NCBI GenBank assembly: GCA_031255415.1
Contig: JAIRSO010000066.1
Span: 24,163-88,162 of the forward strand
From: Oscillospiraceae bacterium
GTDB lineage: Bacteria > Bacillota > Clostridia > Christensenellales > Aristaeellaceae
Length of the DNA: 64,000 nt
Direction: 5' to 3'
Shown here: one piece after another, positions 51,681 through 61,795 of the stretch
Numbering within the stretch: the stretch's first letter is position 1
Layout of the letters: every line of letters starts with the position of its first letter
Notes under the pieces: model-generated
The model's database searches: none
What the model was told of the DNA's origin: nothing
What the model saw: the letters and a program-made list of their open reading frames with translations, nothing else
Made by a program: the position numbers and the translations under genes

Positions 51681-53075
51681 TTAAAACTCAGCGGAGCCAG
51701 TGGTGCGGGGGAAGGGGATAACGTCGCGTATGTTAGACATGCCCGTAAGGAACATGATCAGTCTGTCAAATCCTAATCCGAATCCAGCGTGGGGCACGCT
51801 GCCATATGCGCGCAGGTCGAGATACCAACGATAAGGTTCAAGCGGCATGTTGAGTTCCAGCATGCGAGAGGTTAAGGCGTCCATGCGTTCCTCCCGCTGG
51901 CTGCCGCCAACCAGTTCGCCAATGCCCGGAGCAAGGAGGTCAGCCGCCGCGACAGTCTTGCCGTCGTCGTTCATGCGCATATAGAACGCTTTGATCTCCT
52001 TAGGGTAGTCATGGACAAAGACAGGGCGTTTGAAGTATGTTTCAGCGAGGTATTTCTCGTGTTCGGTTTGGAGGTCGCTGCCCCAGGAGACAGGGTATTC
52101 GAATGACAGCGGGGCTTTTTGGAGGATGGAGATTGCGTCCGTATAGGTGATACGAGCGAAGTTGGACGTAGCGACGTTTTCAAGGCGGTCAAGGAGGGTT
52201 TTGTCGAACATTTGGTTGAGGAAGCGAAGGTCAGGAAGGGATTCGGTAAGGATAGAGGTGACGATGTCCTTAGTGAAGGATTCCGCGAGATCCATGTCGG
52301 CATGGAGGTCAGCAAAAGCAATTTCAGGTTCGATCATCCAGAATTCAGCGGCATGGCGAGGCGTGTAGCTACGCTCGGCACGGAAGGTAGGGCCGAATGT
52401 GTAACAGTCGCGAAGCGCAAGACAGAATGCCTCGACGTTAAGCTGGCCAGAGACGGTAAGGAAAGCGGCGCGGCTGAAGAAGTCTTGAGAGAGGTCGGCA
52501 AGGCCGGAAGGGGTAAGAGGAGGGGTGTGTGGGTCAAGGGCAGTAACGCGGAACATCTCGCCCGCGCCTTCAGCGTCAGAGGTGGTAATAATAGGGGTGT
52601 GGACATAGATAAAGCCAAGGTCATGAAAGAATTTGTGGACGCGCTGCGCGGCAAGCGAGCGGATACGGAAGACCGCGCCGAATGTGTTGCTGCGAGGACG
52701 CAAGTGAGAGATGGAACGGAGGAATTCAAGAGAGTGGCCTTTCTTCTGGAGTGGGTAATCGGATGAGGAAGGGCCTGAAAGGGTGATGGAGGTTGCCTGC
52801 ATCTCGAAAGGTTGCTTGCGGTCAGGGGTGGGGATGATGGAGCCAAGGCAAGTGAAAGCAGCGCCGACGTTTTGCTTGGCGATATCCTTGTAGTTAGGGA
52901 TAGCGTCAGAAGCAGCGACGATCTGCAAAGGCTGCTGGTGCGTGCCGTCGGATAAGGCGATAAAGGCGAAAGCACGGGAGTCGCGGATAGAGCGCGCCCA
53001 GCCGGATACGGATACGTCAAGGAGCGGCTCGACGGGAGGCGCCGCGTAAAGTTCGCGCACGGTTAGTTTAGTCAT
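51681..53075 (-). CDS. asnS: Asparagine--tRNA ligase
   Basis: 464 residues, class IIb. An OB-fold anticodon domain (VSVSGWARSIRDSRAFAFIAL in part) precedes the catalytic domain. Motif 2 is TFRAERSYTPRHAAEFWMIEPE (in part FRAERSYTPRHAAEF); motif 3 is GFGLGFDRLIM. ATG at 53075 follows AGGAGG by 6 nt. Synonymous codons end mostly in C or T, unlike obg upstream. The gap to obg contains copy 2 of the 24-bp repeat. Confidence 0.95.
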   Translation of the reverse strand: MTKLTVRELYAAPPVEPLLDVSVSGWARSIRDSRAFAFIALSDGTHQQPLQIVAASDAIPNYKDIAKQNVGAAFTCLGSIIPTPDRKQPFEMQATSITLSGPSSSDYPLQKKGHSLEFLRSISHLRPRSNTFGAVFRIRSLAAQRVHKFFHDLGFIYVHTPIITTSDAEGAGEMFRVTALDPHTPPLTPSGLADLSQDFFSRAAFLTVSGQLNVEAFCLALRDCYTFGPTFRAERSYTPRHAAEFWMIEPEIAFADLHADMDLAESFTKDIVTSILTESLPDLRFLNQMFDKTLLDRLENVATSNFARITYTDAISILQKAPLSFEYPVSWGSDLQTEHEKYLAETYFKRPVFVHDYPKEIKAFYMRMNDDGKTVAAADLLAPGIGELVGGSQREERMDALTSRMLELNMPLEPYRWYLDLRAYGSVPHAGFGLGFDRLIMFLTGMSNIRDVIPFPRTTGSAEF

Positions 53076-53142
53076 AACATCCTCCTGGAATATAGCATTG
53101 ACAAGTGATGATCCTGGAGAGTCAACGAGCCGGGGCAAGGAA

Positions 53143-53178
53143 GGTCCAGCGGCACGCTGGACCCATGTGCCGCTGTGA
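53143..53178 (-). repeat. 24-bp dispersed repeat, copy 2, with inverted CAGCGGCAC units
   Basis: Bases 53155-53178 are the exact reverse complement of 2602-2625. CAGCGGCAC at 53147-53155 and GTGCCGCTG at 53167-53175 are inverted, so the RNA can fold two exclusive ways: that 9-bp stem, or GGTCCAGC with GCTGGACC. It lies between the obg stop and asnS. The plus strand switches from purine-rich to pyrimidine-rich here too. Confidence 0.8.
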
Positions 53179-53186
53179 TGTTTTTG

Positions 53187-54473
<1,287 letters not shown>

Positions 54474-54476
54474 CTA

Positions 54477-54941
54477 TTATAATATTAACGCGGCTGCCGC
54501 TATGCCTAGCGCCGCCCCGGCCAATACCTCTACCGGCGTGTGACCGATCCATTCTATCAGCGTCTCTTGCTTAATCGGCGTGCCTTTCTCTATAAGGTTC
54601 TCTAGATCGGTCAGCAGCTGATTGATAACCTTCGCATGCCTTCCCGCCTGCCTCCTCACTCCTGACGCGTCATACATAACGATCAACGCTAACGCGCACG
54701 CCAGCGCGAATATCGGCTCCCCGAAACCTTCTTGCAAACCTACTCCCATCGCAAGCGCCGCGGCCATCGCGGCATGCGAGGACGGCATCCCCCCGGACTG
54801 AATGATCTTGCGGATATTCAAACGCTTCTCCGTAATCAACACTACCACTACCTTGGCGATCTGCGCGACGACCCACGCTAACAGCGCGACTCCTAGCACG
54901 CGGTTCTCGAAGATATGGCTCAAATGGGTGATGCGGGACAA
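54477..54941 (-). CDS. Divergent PAP2 family (DUF212) membrane protein
   Basis: 154 residues from a TTG at 54941, eight bases after AAAGGAG; a GTG at 54950 is the alternative but touches it. Four membrane segments. The phosphatase-like motifs SGGMPSSHAAM and YDASGVRRQAGRHA (with the later HTPVEVLAGAALG) match the DUF212/YuiD family. Likely acts on a lipid phosphate. It lies between ispA and obg; the neighbour ispA makes polyprenyl diphosphates, so undecaprenyl-type recycling is possible. Confidence 0.85.
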   Translation of the reverse strand: MSRITHLSHIFENRVLGVALLAWVVAQIAKVVVVLITEKRLNIRKIIQSGGMPSSHAAMAAALAMGVGLQEGFGEPIFALACALALIVMYDASGVRRQAGRHAKVINQLLTDLENLIEKGTPIKQETLIEWIGHTPVEVLAGAALGIAAAALIL

Positions 54942-54962
54942 TTGCTTCACTCCTTTACGCGG

Positions 54963-55847
54963 TCAGGCGAATTCCCTCATCATCTCCACGAACTGCGCCA
55001 GCGGCGCGCCTCGTCCTCCCAGCTTCCATAGGGCCGCAAGCGCGGCGCGTTCCCATTCTTCCGCTTTGCGTTTCGACTCGTTGATCCCGTATACTACAGG
55101 CCATGTTATCTGCCCCTTATCCGTATCCGCATCCTGCAGATCGTCTCGCAGTTGGTACAGCATGCCCAGTTTCAGACCGAATGATACGGCGGCTTCGATC
55201 TCGCTTTCCGACGCTCCCGCCAGCCTGAACCCGGCCTCCGCTGCGGCGCGGAACATCTCCGCCGTCTTCCTCCGATCTATATCCTCCAACAACGCCGCCC
55301 GATCCTCAATCCCGCCGTCCTTCCATCTAACCGACCCTGTTCCTACCATATCCAGATACTGCCCTACGGCTATACCGCGCATTCCCGCCGCGGTCAATAC
55401 CGCGCGCGCCGCGTCCACCCGGCGTTTCATTCGTTCGAATACCATGGCTTCGCTTGCTTTAACGATCATCCGCTCCGCCGCGATTGCTAGCAGCGCGTCC
55501 CCGGACAGCACCGCCATACCCTCCCCATACGCCTTATGATGAGCGGGCTTGCCCCTTCTTGTATCCGCGTCGTCCATCGAGGGCAGATCGTCGTGTATTA
55601 ATGAAAACGCGTGTATACACTCCAGCGCGGCGGCATAACGCAACGCCTCGCCATCTTCCCCATCGCCGCCCATCGTTTCATACGCGGCTAACAACAGCCC
55701 GCCCCGCAGACGCTTCCCGCCTCCTAGCAGCCCATAACCCAGCATCCGCGAGAATTCTTCATACTCCGGCGCTTCCGGCTCGCAGAACCCCGATAGCTCG
55801 CGTTCTATATCCTTTGCCCACGCCGCTAACCGTTCCTTCATACTCAT
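54963..55847 (-). CDS. ispA: Polyprenyl (farnesyl) diphosphate synthase
   Basis: 294 residues, all-helical. First Asp-rich motif HDDLPSMDD; second DDLQDADTDKG. GGGKRLRGGLLLA near the start is a typical substrate-binding loop. Chain length is probably C15, by gene neighbourhood with xseB/xseA. The start overlaps the xseB stop (ATGA). Confidence 0.93.
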   Translation of the reverse strand: MSMKERLAAWAKDIERELSGFCEPEAPEYEEFSRMLGYGLLGGGKRLRGGLLLAAYETMGGDGEDGEALRYAAALECIHAFSLIHDDLPSMDDADTRRGKPAHHKAYGEGMAVLSGDALLAIAAERMIVKASEAMVFERMKRRVDAARAVLTAAGMRGIAVGQYLDMVGTGSVRWKDGGIEDRAALLEDIDRRKTAEMFRAAAEAGFRLAGASESEIEAAVSFGLKLGMLYQLRDDLQDADTDKGQITWPVVYGINESKRKAEEWERAALAALWKLGGRGAPLAQFVEMMREFA

Positions 55848-56062
55848 ATATCATTCCCGTCCGTCCCGCCACGCTCGTCCACGCTCAGCGTGACCAACCG
55901 CTTCTCGGTCTGGTTTAATTGCTCGTCTAGAGCGCGGGCTAGGTTCATCCCGTCGGCGTATGTGCTCATCGCTTCCTCTAGCGTCAACTGCCTCGTCTCC
56001 ATGCGCTTGACCAGCGATTCCAATCGTTCCAATCCAGCTTCGAAAGTCGTGTCATCCGGCAC
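55844..56062 (-). CDS. xseB: Exodeoxyribonuclease VII small subunit
   Basis: 72 residues, normal size. FEAGLERLESLVKRMETRQ and LTLEEAMSTYADGM (the helical coiled region) are the family pattern. Four copies or more join XseA to form exonuclease VII. GTG start follows AAGGGAG. It overlaps xseA and ispA. Confidence 0.96.
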   Translation of the reverse strand: MPDDTTFEAGLERLESLVKRMETRQLTLEEAMSTYADGMNLARALDEQLNQTEKRLVTLSVDERGGTDGNDI

Positions 56063-57356
56063 GCGTCCCGCTCCCTTCGTCCAGATCCACGCCGTCGGCG
56101 CTCGACCTTACCGCGCCGCCGCGCATGCGTATCATCAGCGTCATACCCGGTTCGACTTGATCCGCGCCGTTCAGCCACCGTCCATGTTCGTCCGACACCA
56201 TCGCGTAACCGCGTTCCAATACGTTCGACGGATTCAGCGTAGCCAGCCGCGCCTCAAGAGCGGTTAGCGCCGCGCGCCTTTGCGGTACGACCCGATCCGC
56301 GCACGCGAGTAACCTTTCGCGCAGTTCGACGATACGCTTGCGCCTCTCGTCAAGCGCGCGGCGAGGCTCGACGGCGTTCAGCCGCGCGGTTAGATTCGAC
56401 AGCCGCTCCCGCGACTGCTTCAGCCGCCTGTCCGCCGCGATCGACATCCTGGCGCGATACTGCCCGATCTGATCCGACAGCGCGGCACGAGAAGGCACTG
56501 CCAGCTCCGCCGCCGCCGATGGAGTCGGCGCGCGAACGTCCGCCGCGAAATCTGTCAGCGTGGTATCCGTCTCATGCCCGACCGCGCTTACTACAGGCGT
56601 ATTACAATCCGCGACGGCGCGCACGACAATCTCCTCGTTGAACGCCCATAGATCCTCGAGCGAACCGCCGCCGCGCCCGGTGATTATCACGTCGATAAAC
56701 GGCAGGCGATCCAGCGCGCGTATCCCGCGCGCGATCTCTTCAGCCGCGCCAGCACCCTGCACGCGCGCCGGAGCGAGATACAACGGCACGCCGGGATGCC
56801 TTCGCGCCGCGACGGTCTGTATATCGCGCACGACCGCGCCCGTCGGCGACGTGACAATTCCCACGCCTTTAGGCAGTAACGGCAGAGGCTTCTTGCGCGC
56901 CGCGTCGAACAGCCCCTCCGCCAGCAATCGCCTTCGCGTTTCTTCGTAACGCAGGAACAGCGCGCCTACGCCGTCTGCGCGCATCGATTCGACATAAAAC
57001 TGATACGCGCCGTCGCGGGCGAATAACGCGGCGCGACCCTCCGCCACGACCCGCAGACCATCCTCCGGAACGATTGCGCACATCTGCGCCTGCCCCCGGA
57101 ACATCACGCATTGTATCCGCGCGGACTCGTCCTTTAACGAAAAGTAGAGATGCCCGCTGCTATGGCGCTTTAGATTGCTGATCTCGCCGCGAAGAGCCAG
57201 CCCCTGCAGCATCGGATCCGCCGCCAGCGTCCGCTGGACGTAGGCGTTCAGTTCCGATACGGTAAGGACGCGGCCAGCGCGTGGCGCGTGCTCGTCCGGA
57301 GCGTCCGCCGCGCCCACTCGCGCCAGTTGCTCCAGCCGATCTATAAGGTTAAGCAC
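56052..57356 (-). CDS. xseA: Exodeoxyribonuclease VII large subunit
   Basis: 434 residues. N-terminal OB domain (LRGEISNLKRHSSGHLYFSLKD in part), catalytic region VIITGRGGGSLEDLWAFNEE and VSAVGHETDTTLTDFAADVR. It cuts single-stranded DNA from both ends. A ~15-residue insertion follows the first helix. GTG start lies inside the end of folD. Confidence 0.96.
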   Translation of the reverse strand: MLNLIDRLEQLARVGAADAPDEHAPRAGRVLTVSELNAYVQRTLAADPMLQGLALRGEISNLKRHSSGHLYFSLKDESARIQCVMFRGQAQMCAIVPEDGLRVVAEGRAALFARDGAYQFYVESMRADGVGALFLRYEETRRRLLAEGLFDAARKKPLPLLPKGVGIVTSPTGAVVRDIQTVAARRHPGVPLYLAPARVQGAGAAEEIARGIRALDRLPFIDVIITGRGGGSLEDLWAFNEEIVVRAVADCNTPVVSAVGHETDTTLTDFAADVRAPTPSAAAELAVPSRAALSDQIGQYRARMSIAADRRLKQSRERLSNLTARLNAVEPRRALDERRKRIVELRERLLACADRVVPQRRAALTALEARLATLNPSNVLERGYAMVSDEHGRWLNGADQVEPGMTLMIRMRGGAVRSSADGVDLDEGSGTRAG

Positions 57357-58216
57357 GATTCGGCGGCTTCCAATGTATTGCTCATCAGCATCGCGATGGT
57401 CATCGGGCCTACGCCGCCCGGCACGGGGGTTATCGCTCCGGCGACGCTGACCGCGCTGTCGAAATCCACGTCGCCATACAGCTTCTTATCGCCATCGACG
57501 CGGTTCACGCCCACGTCTATGACAGTCGCGCCCGGCTTGATCATATCCCCCTTGATCAAACCTGCTCTGCCCACAGCCGCGACGAGTATATCGGCCTGGC
57601 GGGTGATCGCGCCGAGATCGGGCGTTCGGGAGTGGCAGACAGTCACCGTAGCGTTTCGGCGAAGCAAGAGCAGGGCTATTGGCTTGCCGACTATGTTCGA
57701 TCTGCCGACCACGACGGCATGCTTGCCCGCCGGATCACAGCCTATGCCGTCCAGCAGAGCGACGATACCCTTGGGCGTGCACGGCTCCAGCCCCGGATCG
57801 CCCAGCAGAAGCTTACCCGCGTTGACGGGATGGAAAACGTCGACGTCCTTGCGCGGATCGACACGGCGCACCACCCTGCCCTCGTCAAAACCCTTGGGCA
57901 GCGGAAGCTGCACCAGCACGGCGTGAACGTCCGGGTCGACGTTCAGCCGGTCGATATGGTCGAGAAGCTCGGACTCGGGGACGCTGGAGGGGAGCCTCAT
58001 AACGCTCGAGCGGATCCCCAGCCTCTGGCACGCCTTGACCTTATGCTTAACATACACCTGGCTGGCGGGATCGTCGCCGACGACGATAACGGTCAGATGC
58101 GGGGTAAGCCCCCTGCCTATCAATGATTCCACGCGCGGAACGAGCGAGTCCATGATCCGCGCGGAGCCAGCCCTACCGTCGATGATCAGCGCCGGCTTAC
58201 GCTGCGTATTAATAAT
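57341..58216 (-). CDS. folD: Bifunctional methylene-THF dehydrogenase/cyclohydrolase FolD
   Basis: Interconverts 5,10-methylene-THF and 10-formyl-THF. The motifs VYVKHKVKACQRLGI (catalytic Lys), QLPLPKGFDE, VVGRSNIVGKP and GVGPMTIAMLM are intact. An ATG at 58153 would give 270 residues but drop the first strand, PALIIDGRAGSA, which the upstream frame encodes. Upstream there is no ATG, GTG or TTG before the preceding gene. AAAGGGG is 6 nt before an ATT at 58216, which I take as the start (291 residues). A CTG at 58222 is the alternative. Confidence 0.9.
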   Translation of the reverse strand: MINTQRKPALIIDGRAGSARIMDSLVPRVESLIGRGLTPHLTVIVVGDDPASQVYVKHKVKACQRLGIRSSVMRLPSSVPESELLDHIDRLNVDPDVHAVLVQLPLPKGFDEGRVVRRVDPRKDVDVFHPVNAGKLLLGDPGLEPCTPKGIVALLDGIGCDPAGKHAVVVGRSNIVGKPIALLLLRRNATVTVCHSRTPDLGAITRQADILVAAVGRAGLIKGDMIKPGATVIDVGVNRVDGDKKLYGDVDFDSAVSVAGAITPVPGGVGPMTIAMLMSNTLEAAESCLTL

Positions 58217-58227
58217 GACCAGCCCCT

Positions 58228-58698
58228 TTATTTGCTTCTTTTAATGCCAGCCAGCACTCCGTTGATAAACATCACGGCCTCGTCCGTCGAAAACATCCGC
58301 GCCATATCTATAGCCGACGCGATGGCTACCGAGCGCGGATCGGAGGCCTTGTCAACCGGTTCGCGCAGCAGCTCGTAGGCGGCGTAGCGCAGTATCATCC
58401 GATCGACGCGGCTGAGGCGATCCAGCGACCAGCCGCGCAGCAGCGGCGCGATATGCTTGTCCAGTTCGCTCTCGTTCATTTCGACCATACGCACCATGTG
58501 GCGGATGTATGGCATCTGGGGATCGTCCGGGGGCACGTCCAACAGATCGCGAAGCGTTTCCTCGTCTTCGCGGGTGAAGTCGCCGCCGGCGTTGCGCATC
58601 TCCCGCGCGTAAAGCAGGCGCAGCGCCGCGGCGCGCGCTTTACGGCGGGATCCTTTGTCTGCGGCGCTATCCTCGGGCAATGCGTTCATTTCATCCAT
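58228..58698 (-). CDS. nusB: Transcription antitermination factor NusB
   Basis: 156 residues. All-helical, with the conserved start RRKARAAALRLLYA and the later SRVDRMILRYAAYELL and FINGVLAGI. It binds boxA RNA with NusE in rRNA antitermination. The N-terminal ~15 residues are acidic and low-complexity. The start overlaps the DUF2273 gene by 8 nt. Confidence 0.95.
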   Translation of the reverse strand: MDEMNALPEDSAADKGSRRKARAAALRLLYAREMRNAGGDFTREDEETLRDLLDVPPDDPQMPYIRHMVRMVEMNESELDKHIAPLLRGWSLDRLSRVDRMILRYAAYELLREPVDKASDPRSVAIASAIDMARMFSTDEAVMFINGVLAGIKRSK

Positions 58699-58933
58699 TG
58701 CGCTTCACGATCCTCCGCCACGCCTGGGAGGCGCGCTCGCGCATCGTCTTTGACCTGCCCAGCGCCCACCCGGCGATAAAACACGCCGCGATCAACAGCG
58801 TCTTCCATAACCCTATCGCCAGAAAACTAACGGCGAGCGCTACGCCTACCAGTCCGCATAGCAGCGCGCAAGCCGGCGTGCCAGGCCTGAACGCGTCCTT
58901 CCAGAATCCTCCCGGCTCATGATCCGCCGGCAT
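58691..58933 (-). CDS. DUF2273 family small membrane protein
   Basis: 80 residues with two hydrophobic helices (ALLCGLVGVALAVSFLAIGL and LLIAACFIAGWALG). DUF2273 proteins are encoded with Asp23 and AmaP. Probably part of the Asp23 membrane complex. AAGGAGG precedes the ATG; it overlaps amaP by 17 nt. Confidence 0.85.
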   Translation of the reverse strand: MPADHEPGGFWKDAFRPGTPACALLCGLVGVALAVSFLAIGLWKTLLIAACFIAGWALGRSKTMRERASQAWRRIVKRNG

Positions 58934-59855
58934 TGTCGACGCCTCCTTCTGGCGGCGAATCCTCGCCGTTCCCGTCTTCCTCGTCTTCCTCGCCGTTCAC
59001 GGGATGAACCTCGATCCTATCGTCCATGCTGAACATGCGGTCAATCACAGGCTCGCCCTCGTTCTGGCCAGGCGTGATCTCGTCTGCCTCCCGCGCTTGG
59101 ATTGGTTCGTCTTTATCCCATTCCCCGCCAAACGGAGTGGACGCGGACGCCGGGATCGCCGGCTCGTCGTCCACGACCGCGCCTAACGGGATCGGGATCG
59201 CGTCCGGTTCGGTATGCTGTTCCCGCTTCAGTTCAGGCTGCGGGAGCGCGGGCCTGCGCGAGGGACGCGAGTCGTCCGGCAGCAGCGGCGGCGTGGTATC
59301 TTCGACGATAACCCGCACGCTGGACACGGATATTCCGGCGCACTCGGCCATGTATGAAATGATCTCCTTCTGCAGTGCGGACGATACCTTGGGCATGGAT
59401 ACGCCGGAGCGCATCGTAGCGCGCAGACGGATCAGCGCCTTGTCGTTCTCGCTGACGATGTTGATCTTGCTGACGGTTATTTCGGGATGCTCGGCTACGC
59501 ATTTGTGCACCAGATGCTCCAGCGCGGGCCTGGCGATGGTCAAGGTGCCGCGCTCGGCCTCCGTAGCGGTAAAGAACGCCTCGCGGCGCTGTTTGGGTAT
59601 CAGGCTGATCCACTGCCGGACTCCCCACAGCGCGAGTATCAGCCCCGATCCTATCAGCGCGGTTAGGGCATACCACTCCCCGGCGCGGATGCTCTGCGCC
59701 GCAGCGAACCCAAATGGAACCTGTATTAGTTTAACGCCCAGATCGGATACGGCCTTCGGCTCGCGAAGCCCGGTCATGACCAGCAGCGCGCCCAGCGCGA
59801 ACAGCAGCAGGCCGCTCAGCGCGAACAGGACGCGGTCGTACCACCTGATTCTCAT
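58917..59855 (-). CDS. amaP: Alkaline shock response membrane anchor protein AmaP
   Basis: 312 residues. Two membrane helices near the start (LFALSGLLLFALGALLVMTG and ALIGSGLILALWG) and an AmaP/Asp23-like domain (about 100-200). The C-terminal ~100 residues are acidic and disordered. AmaP anchors Asp23 to the membrane in staphylococci. AAGGAGG precedes the ATG. Context (Asp23 before, DUF2273 after) agrees. Confidence 0.9.
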   Translation of the reverse strand: MRIRWYDRVLFALSGLLLFALGALLVMTGLREPKAVSDLGVKLIQVPFGFAAAQSIRAGEWYALTALIGSGLILALWGVRQWISLIPKQRREAFFTATEAERGTLTIARPALEHLVHKCVAEHPEITVSKINIVSENDKALIRLRATMRSGVSMPKVSSALQKEIISYMAECAGISVSSVRVIVEDTTPPLLPDDSRPSRRPALPQPELKREQHTEPDAIPIPLGAVVDDEPAIPASASTPFGGEWDKDEPIQAREADEITPGQNEGEPVIDRMFSMDDRIEVHPVNGEEDEEDGNGEDSPPEGGVDNAGGS

Positions 59856-59892
59856 GGAGCAACGCCTCCTTTTGAGTCAATACGCCGCATGG

Positions 59893-60672
59893 TTAAAGGG
59901 TCTCGTCGGCTAGGATGGCCTCGTCGTCTTCGTCGTCGTCCTCGAAGGTGGGAGACGCTGGCGCGGCTGGGGGTGTTTCCTCGGGTTTGTCCGCTTCGGC
60001 TGCCGGAACGCCTTCGCTCGAGTCCGGCTCGGCTGGAATGGATGATGGGGACGGTTTGCCGCCGTCGTCTTTGCCGTCGTCCTCGCCGGGATCGTCGATG
60101 GACGTTTCCGGTAGATCAACGTCCTCGTCGGCTCCGTCGGGGCGAGAGGCGCGTTCCGCTTCCGGTTCGGATTCTTTGCGCGGAGGCTGGCGCGAGTGGA
60201 CTATCTGGCCCAGCGGCCCGGTTGGTTCCGTCGCGCCGTCCGTCATAGCGGCGGCTGCGGTCGCGGCCTGCGCGAGATCGGCGGTCAGCTGGGCCTCTTT
60301 CTCGAAGCTTACGCCCAGCACGTGCACATCCACTTTCACTACGTGCAGTCCCGTCATCGTCTCGATCGACTTGCGCACGCTCTCCTGCACGTCGCGGCAG
60401 ACCTTCTGGATCGGTTTGCCGTATTCCACCGTAAATACCAGATCGACCGACGCTTCCTCCGATCCGACCTCGACCTTCACGCCGCGCGTTACGGGCTTGT
60501 TCTTGCGTCCCAGCAGATCGACGATCGAGGCGGAAGCGCCCATAGCGGCAACGCCGTCTATTTCAGCCGCCGCCATTCCCGCGATGATCGCGACGACCTC
60601 GCTGGCGTAGGTAATAGAGCCTATCTCCGTCATGCTTGTCGCCACGTGGGCGGGCAGGTTTTCGTTTGCCAA
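59893..60672 (-). CDS. Asp23/Gls24 family envelope stress protein with acidic tail
   Basis: 259 residues. The Asp23 domain covers about 10-130 (SITYASEVVAIIAGMAAAEIDGV and VFTVEYGKPIQKVCRDVQ in parts). The last ~110 residues are Asp/Glu/Pro/Ser-rich, making this much longer than typical members (about 120-180). TTG start preceded by AAGGAGGG. It lies beside amaP and DUF2273, its usual partners. The tail has no recognisable motif. Confidence 0.9.
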   Translation of the reverse strand: MANENLPAHVATSMTEIGSITYASEVVAIIAGMAAAEIDGVAAMGASASIVDLLGRKNKPVTRGVKVEVGSEEASVDLVFTVEYGKPIQKVCRDVQESVRKSIETMTGLHVVKVDVHVLGVSFEKEAQLTADLAQAATAAAAMTDGATEPTGPLGQIVHSRQPPRKESEPEAERASRPDGADEDVDLPETSIDDPGEDDGKDDGGKPSPSSIPAEPDSSEGVPAAEADKPEETPPAAPASPTFEDDDEDDEAILADETL

Positions 60673-60769
60673 TTGGGATTACCCTCCTTCTTAGTTGGCC
60701 GGGGCGTTCGTCCCGATCCACCCTGCACGGCGCGGACTGGTATTCCGCGCCTGTAAGCCGCGCTGCCTT

Positions 60770-60798
60770 AGTATACCAGATCGATCAAGCTTTTACAA
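60770..60798 (-). promoter_or_regulatory. Promoter of the Asp23-AmaP-nusB operon
   Basis: Minus strand TTGTAA (60793-60798), 17-bp spacer, TATACT (60770-60775), about 98 bp before the Asp23 start. Confidence 0.75.
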
Positions 60799-60836
60799 TC
60801 CAGGCTCGCCGCATCTTTATAATGGCGGGATACGGC

Positions 60837-61658
60837 CTATTTGGTTAAGACTATCTTGACGTTGCCGGGGGACTCGCCCGTTTCCGCCGTGACCATATCC
60901 AGGATGCTAGCCATCTGCTGGTTGGATAGTTTATCCTGGCGCACGACCACGTTGACCGATCCCGGCCTTACCGTGACGTAGGAGTCGCCGAACCCGCGCG
61001 CCGCCATGAGGCTTTGCAAAGTGGCTTCCGTCGCGATGGATTTAGCCAGCGTTAGTTTCTCGCCGCGCGCCTGTTCCAGCGTCGCCGCGTCCGCGTTCAC
61101 GTCGGCTATCAGCGCGTCCAGCATCGTGATGGATTGTTCGCGCGCCGCGTCCATCTGCTGTTTATACGTCGCGAAGGAGCTAAGCGTGGTCAGCGTGGTC
61201 TCGCCGGCTCCAGGCTCGGGCGTGGACTCGGGCGCGGAGGCCGCGCCAGGCTCGGCGGTCGAGGACGCTTCAGGCACGTTCTGCCGGATCGTGACCGGGA
61301 GACCGACTATGCTGGAGAGGGGTTTGGATATAGCGGCCCACGCCCCGCTTGCGATAAGCAGCAGGCACAGCCCCGACATGGCGAGGATTCTCGACCGAGG
61401 CGGCGCGTCCGATTCGGTATCGACTCCGGGCAGTTTCGCGGGCTTGGCGGGACGCTCCCGCTTGGCGGGGCGGTCTTGTTTGACAGGCCGCGCGGGCTTT
61501 GACGCGAACGCGAGCAGCGTCAACGGCGAGCGAAGCCGCGCGGACGGTTTGGTTTGCGAGGAGTGGGATAATCGCGAGGGTTTGGGCGGTTTAGCGTACT
61601 CGACGGGTTCGGTCAGCGCGGCGGACGGCTGGCGCACGGTAAATAGGTTATGCGTCAT
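60837..61658 (-). CDS. spoIIIAH: SpoIIIAH-like protein
   Basis: 273 residues. A basic, low-complexity N-terminus (~90 residues) precedes one membrane helix (ILAMSGLCLLLIASGAWAAI). An extracytoplasmic domain follows, with YKQQMDAAREQS, ATLEQARGEKLTLAKSIATE (in part) and GFGDSYVTVRPGSVNVVV. SpoIIIAH forms the mother-cell half of the feeding-tube complex with SpoIIQ. The rest of the spoIIIA operon is not next to it. ATG at 61658 follows AGGAGG. Confidence 0.88.
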   Translation of the reverse strand: MTHNLFTVRQPSAALTEPVEYAKPPKPSRLSHSSQTKPSARLRSPLTLLAFASKPARPVKQDRPAKRERPAKPAKLPGVDTESDAPPRSRILAMSGLCLLLIASGAWAAISKPLSSIVGLPVTIRQNVPEASSTAEPGAASAPESTPEPGAGETTLTTLSSFATYKQQMDAAREQSITMLDALIADVNADAATLEQARGEKLTLAKSIATEATLQSLMAARGFGDSYVTVRPGSVNVVVRQDKLSNQQMASILDMVTAETGESPGNVKIVLTK

Positions 61659-61760
61659 CGGCGATACCTCCTAGCAGCAGTAGGACTTATAGGGCTTATA
61701 CTGATTGTACGGGCGGCGCGCGGTCTTGTATGCATGATATTTTGGCTGGGTATATAATCG

Positions 61761-61789
61761 TTGACAGGCTGGGCTGGATATGGTATGTT
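61761..61789 (+). promoter_or_regulatory. Promoter of the T-box transcript
   Basis: TTGACA (61761-61766), 17-bp spacer, TATGTT (61784-61789). Transcription would start near 61796. Confidence 0.8.
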
Positions 61790-61795
61790 ATGATC

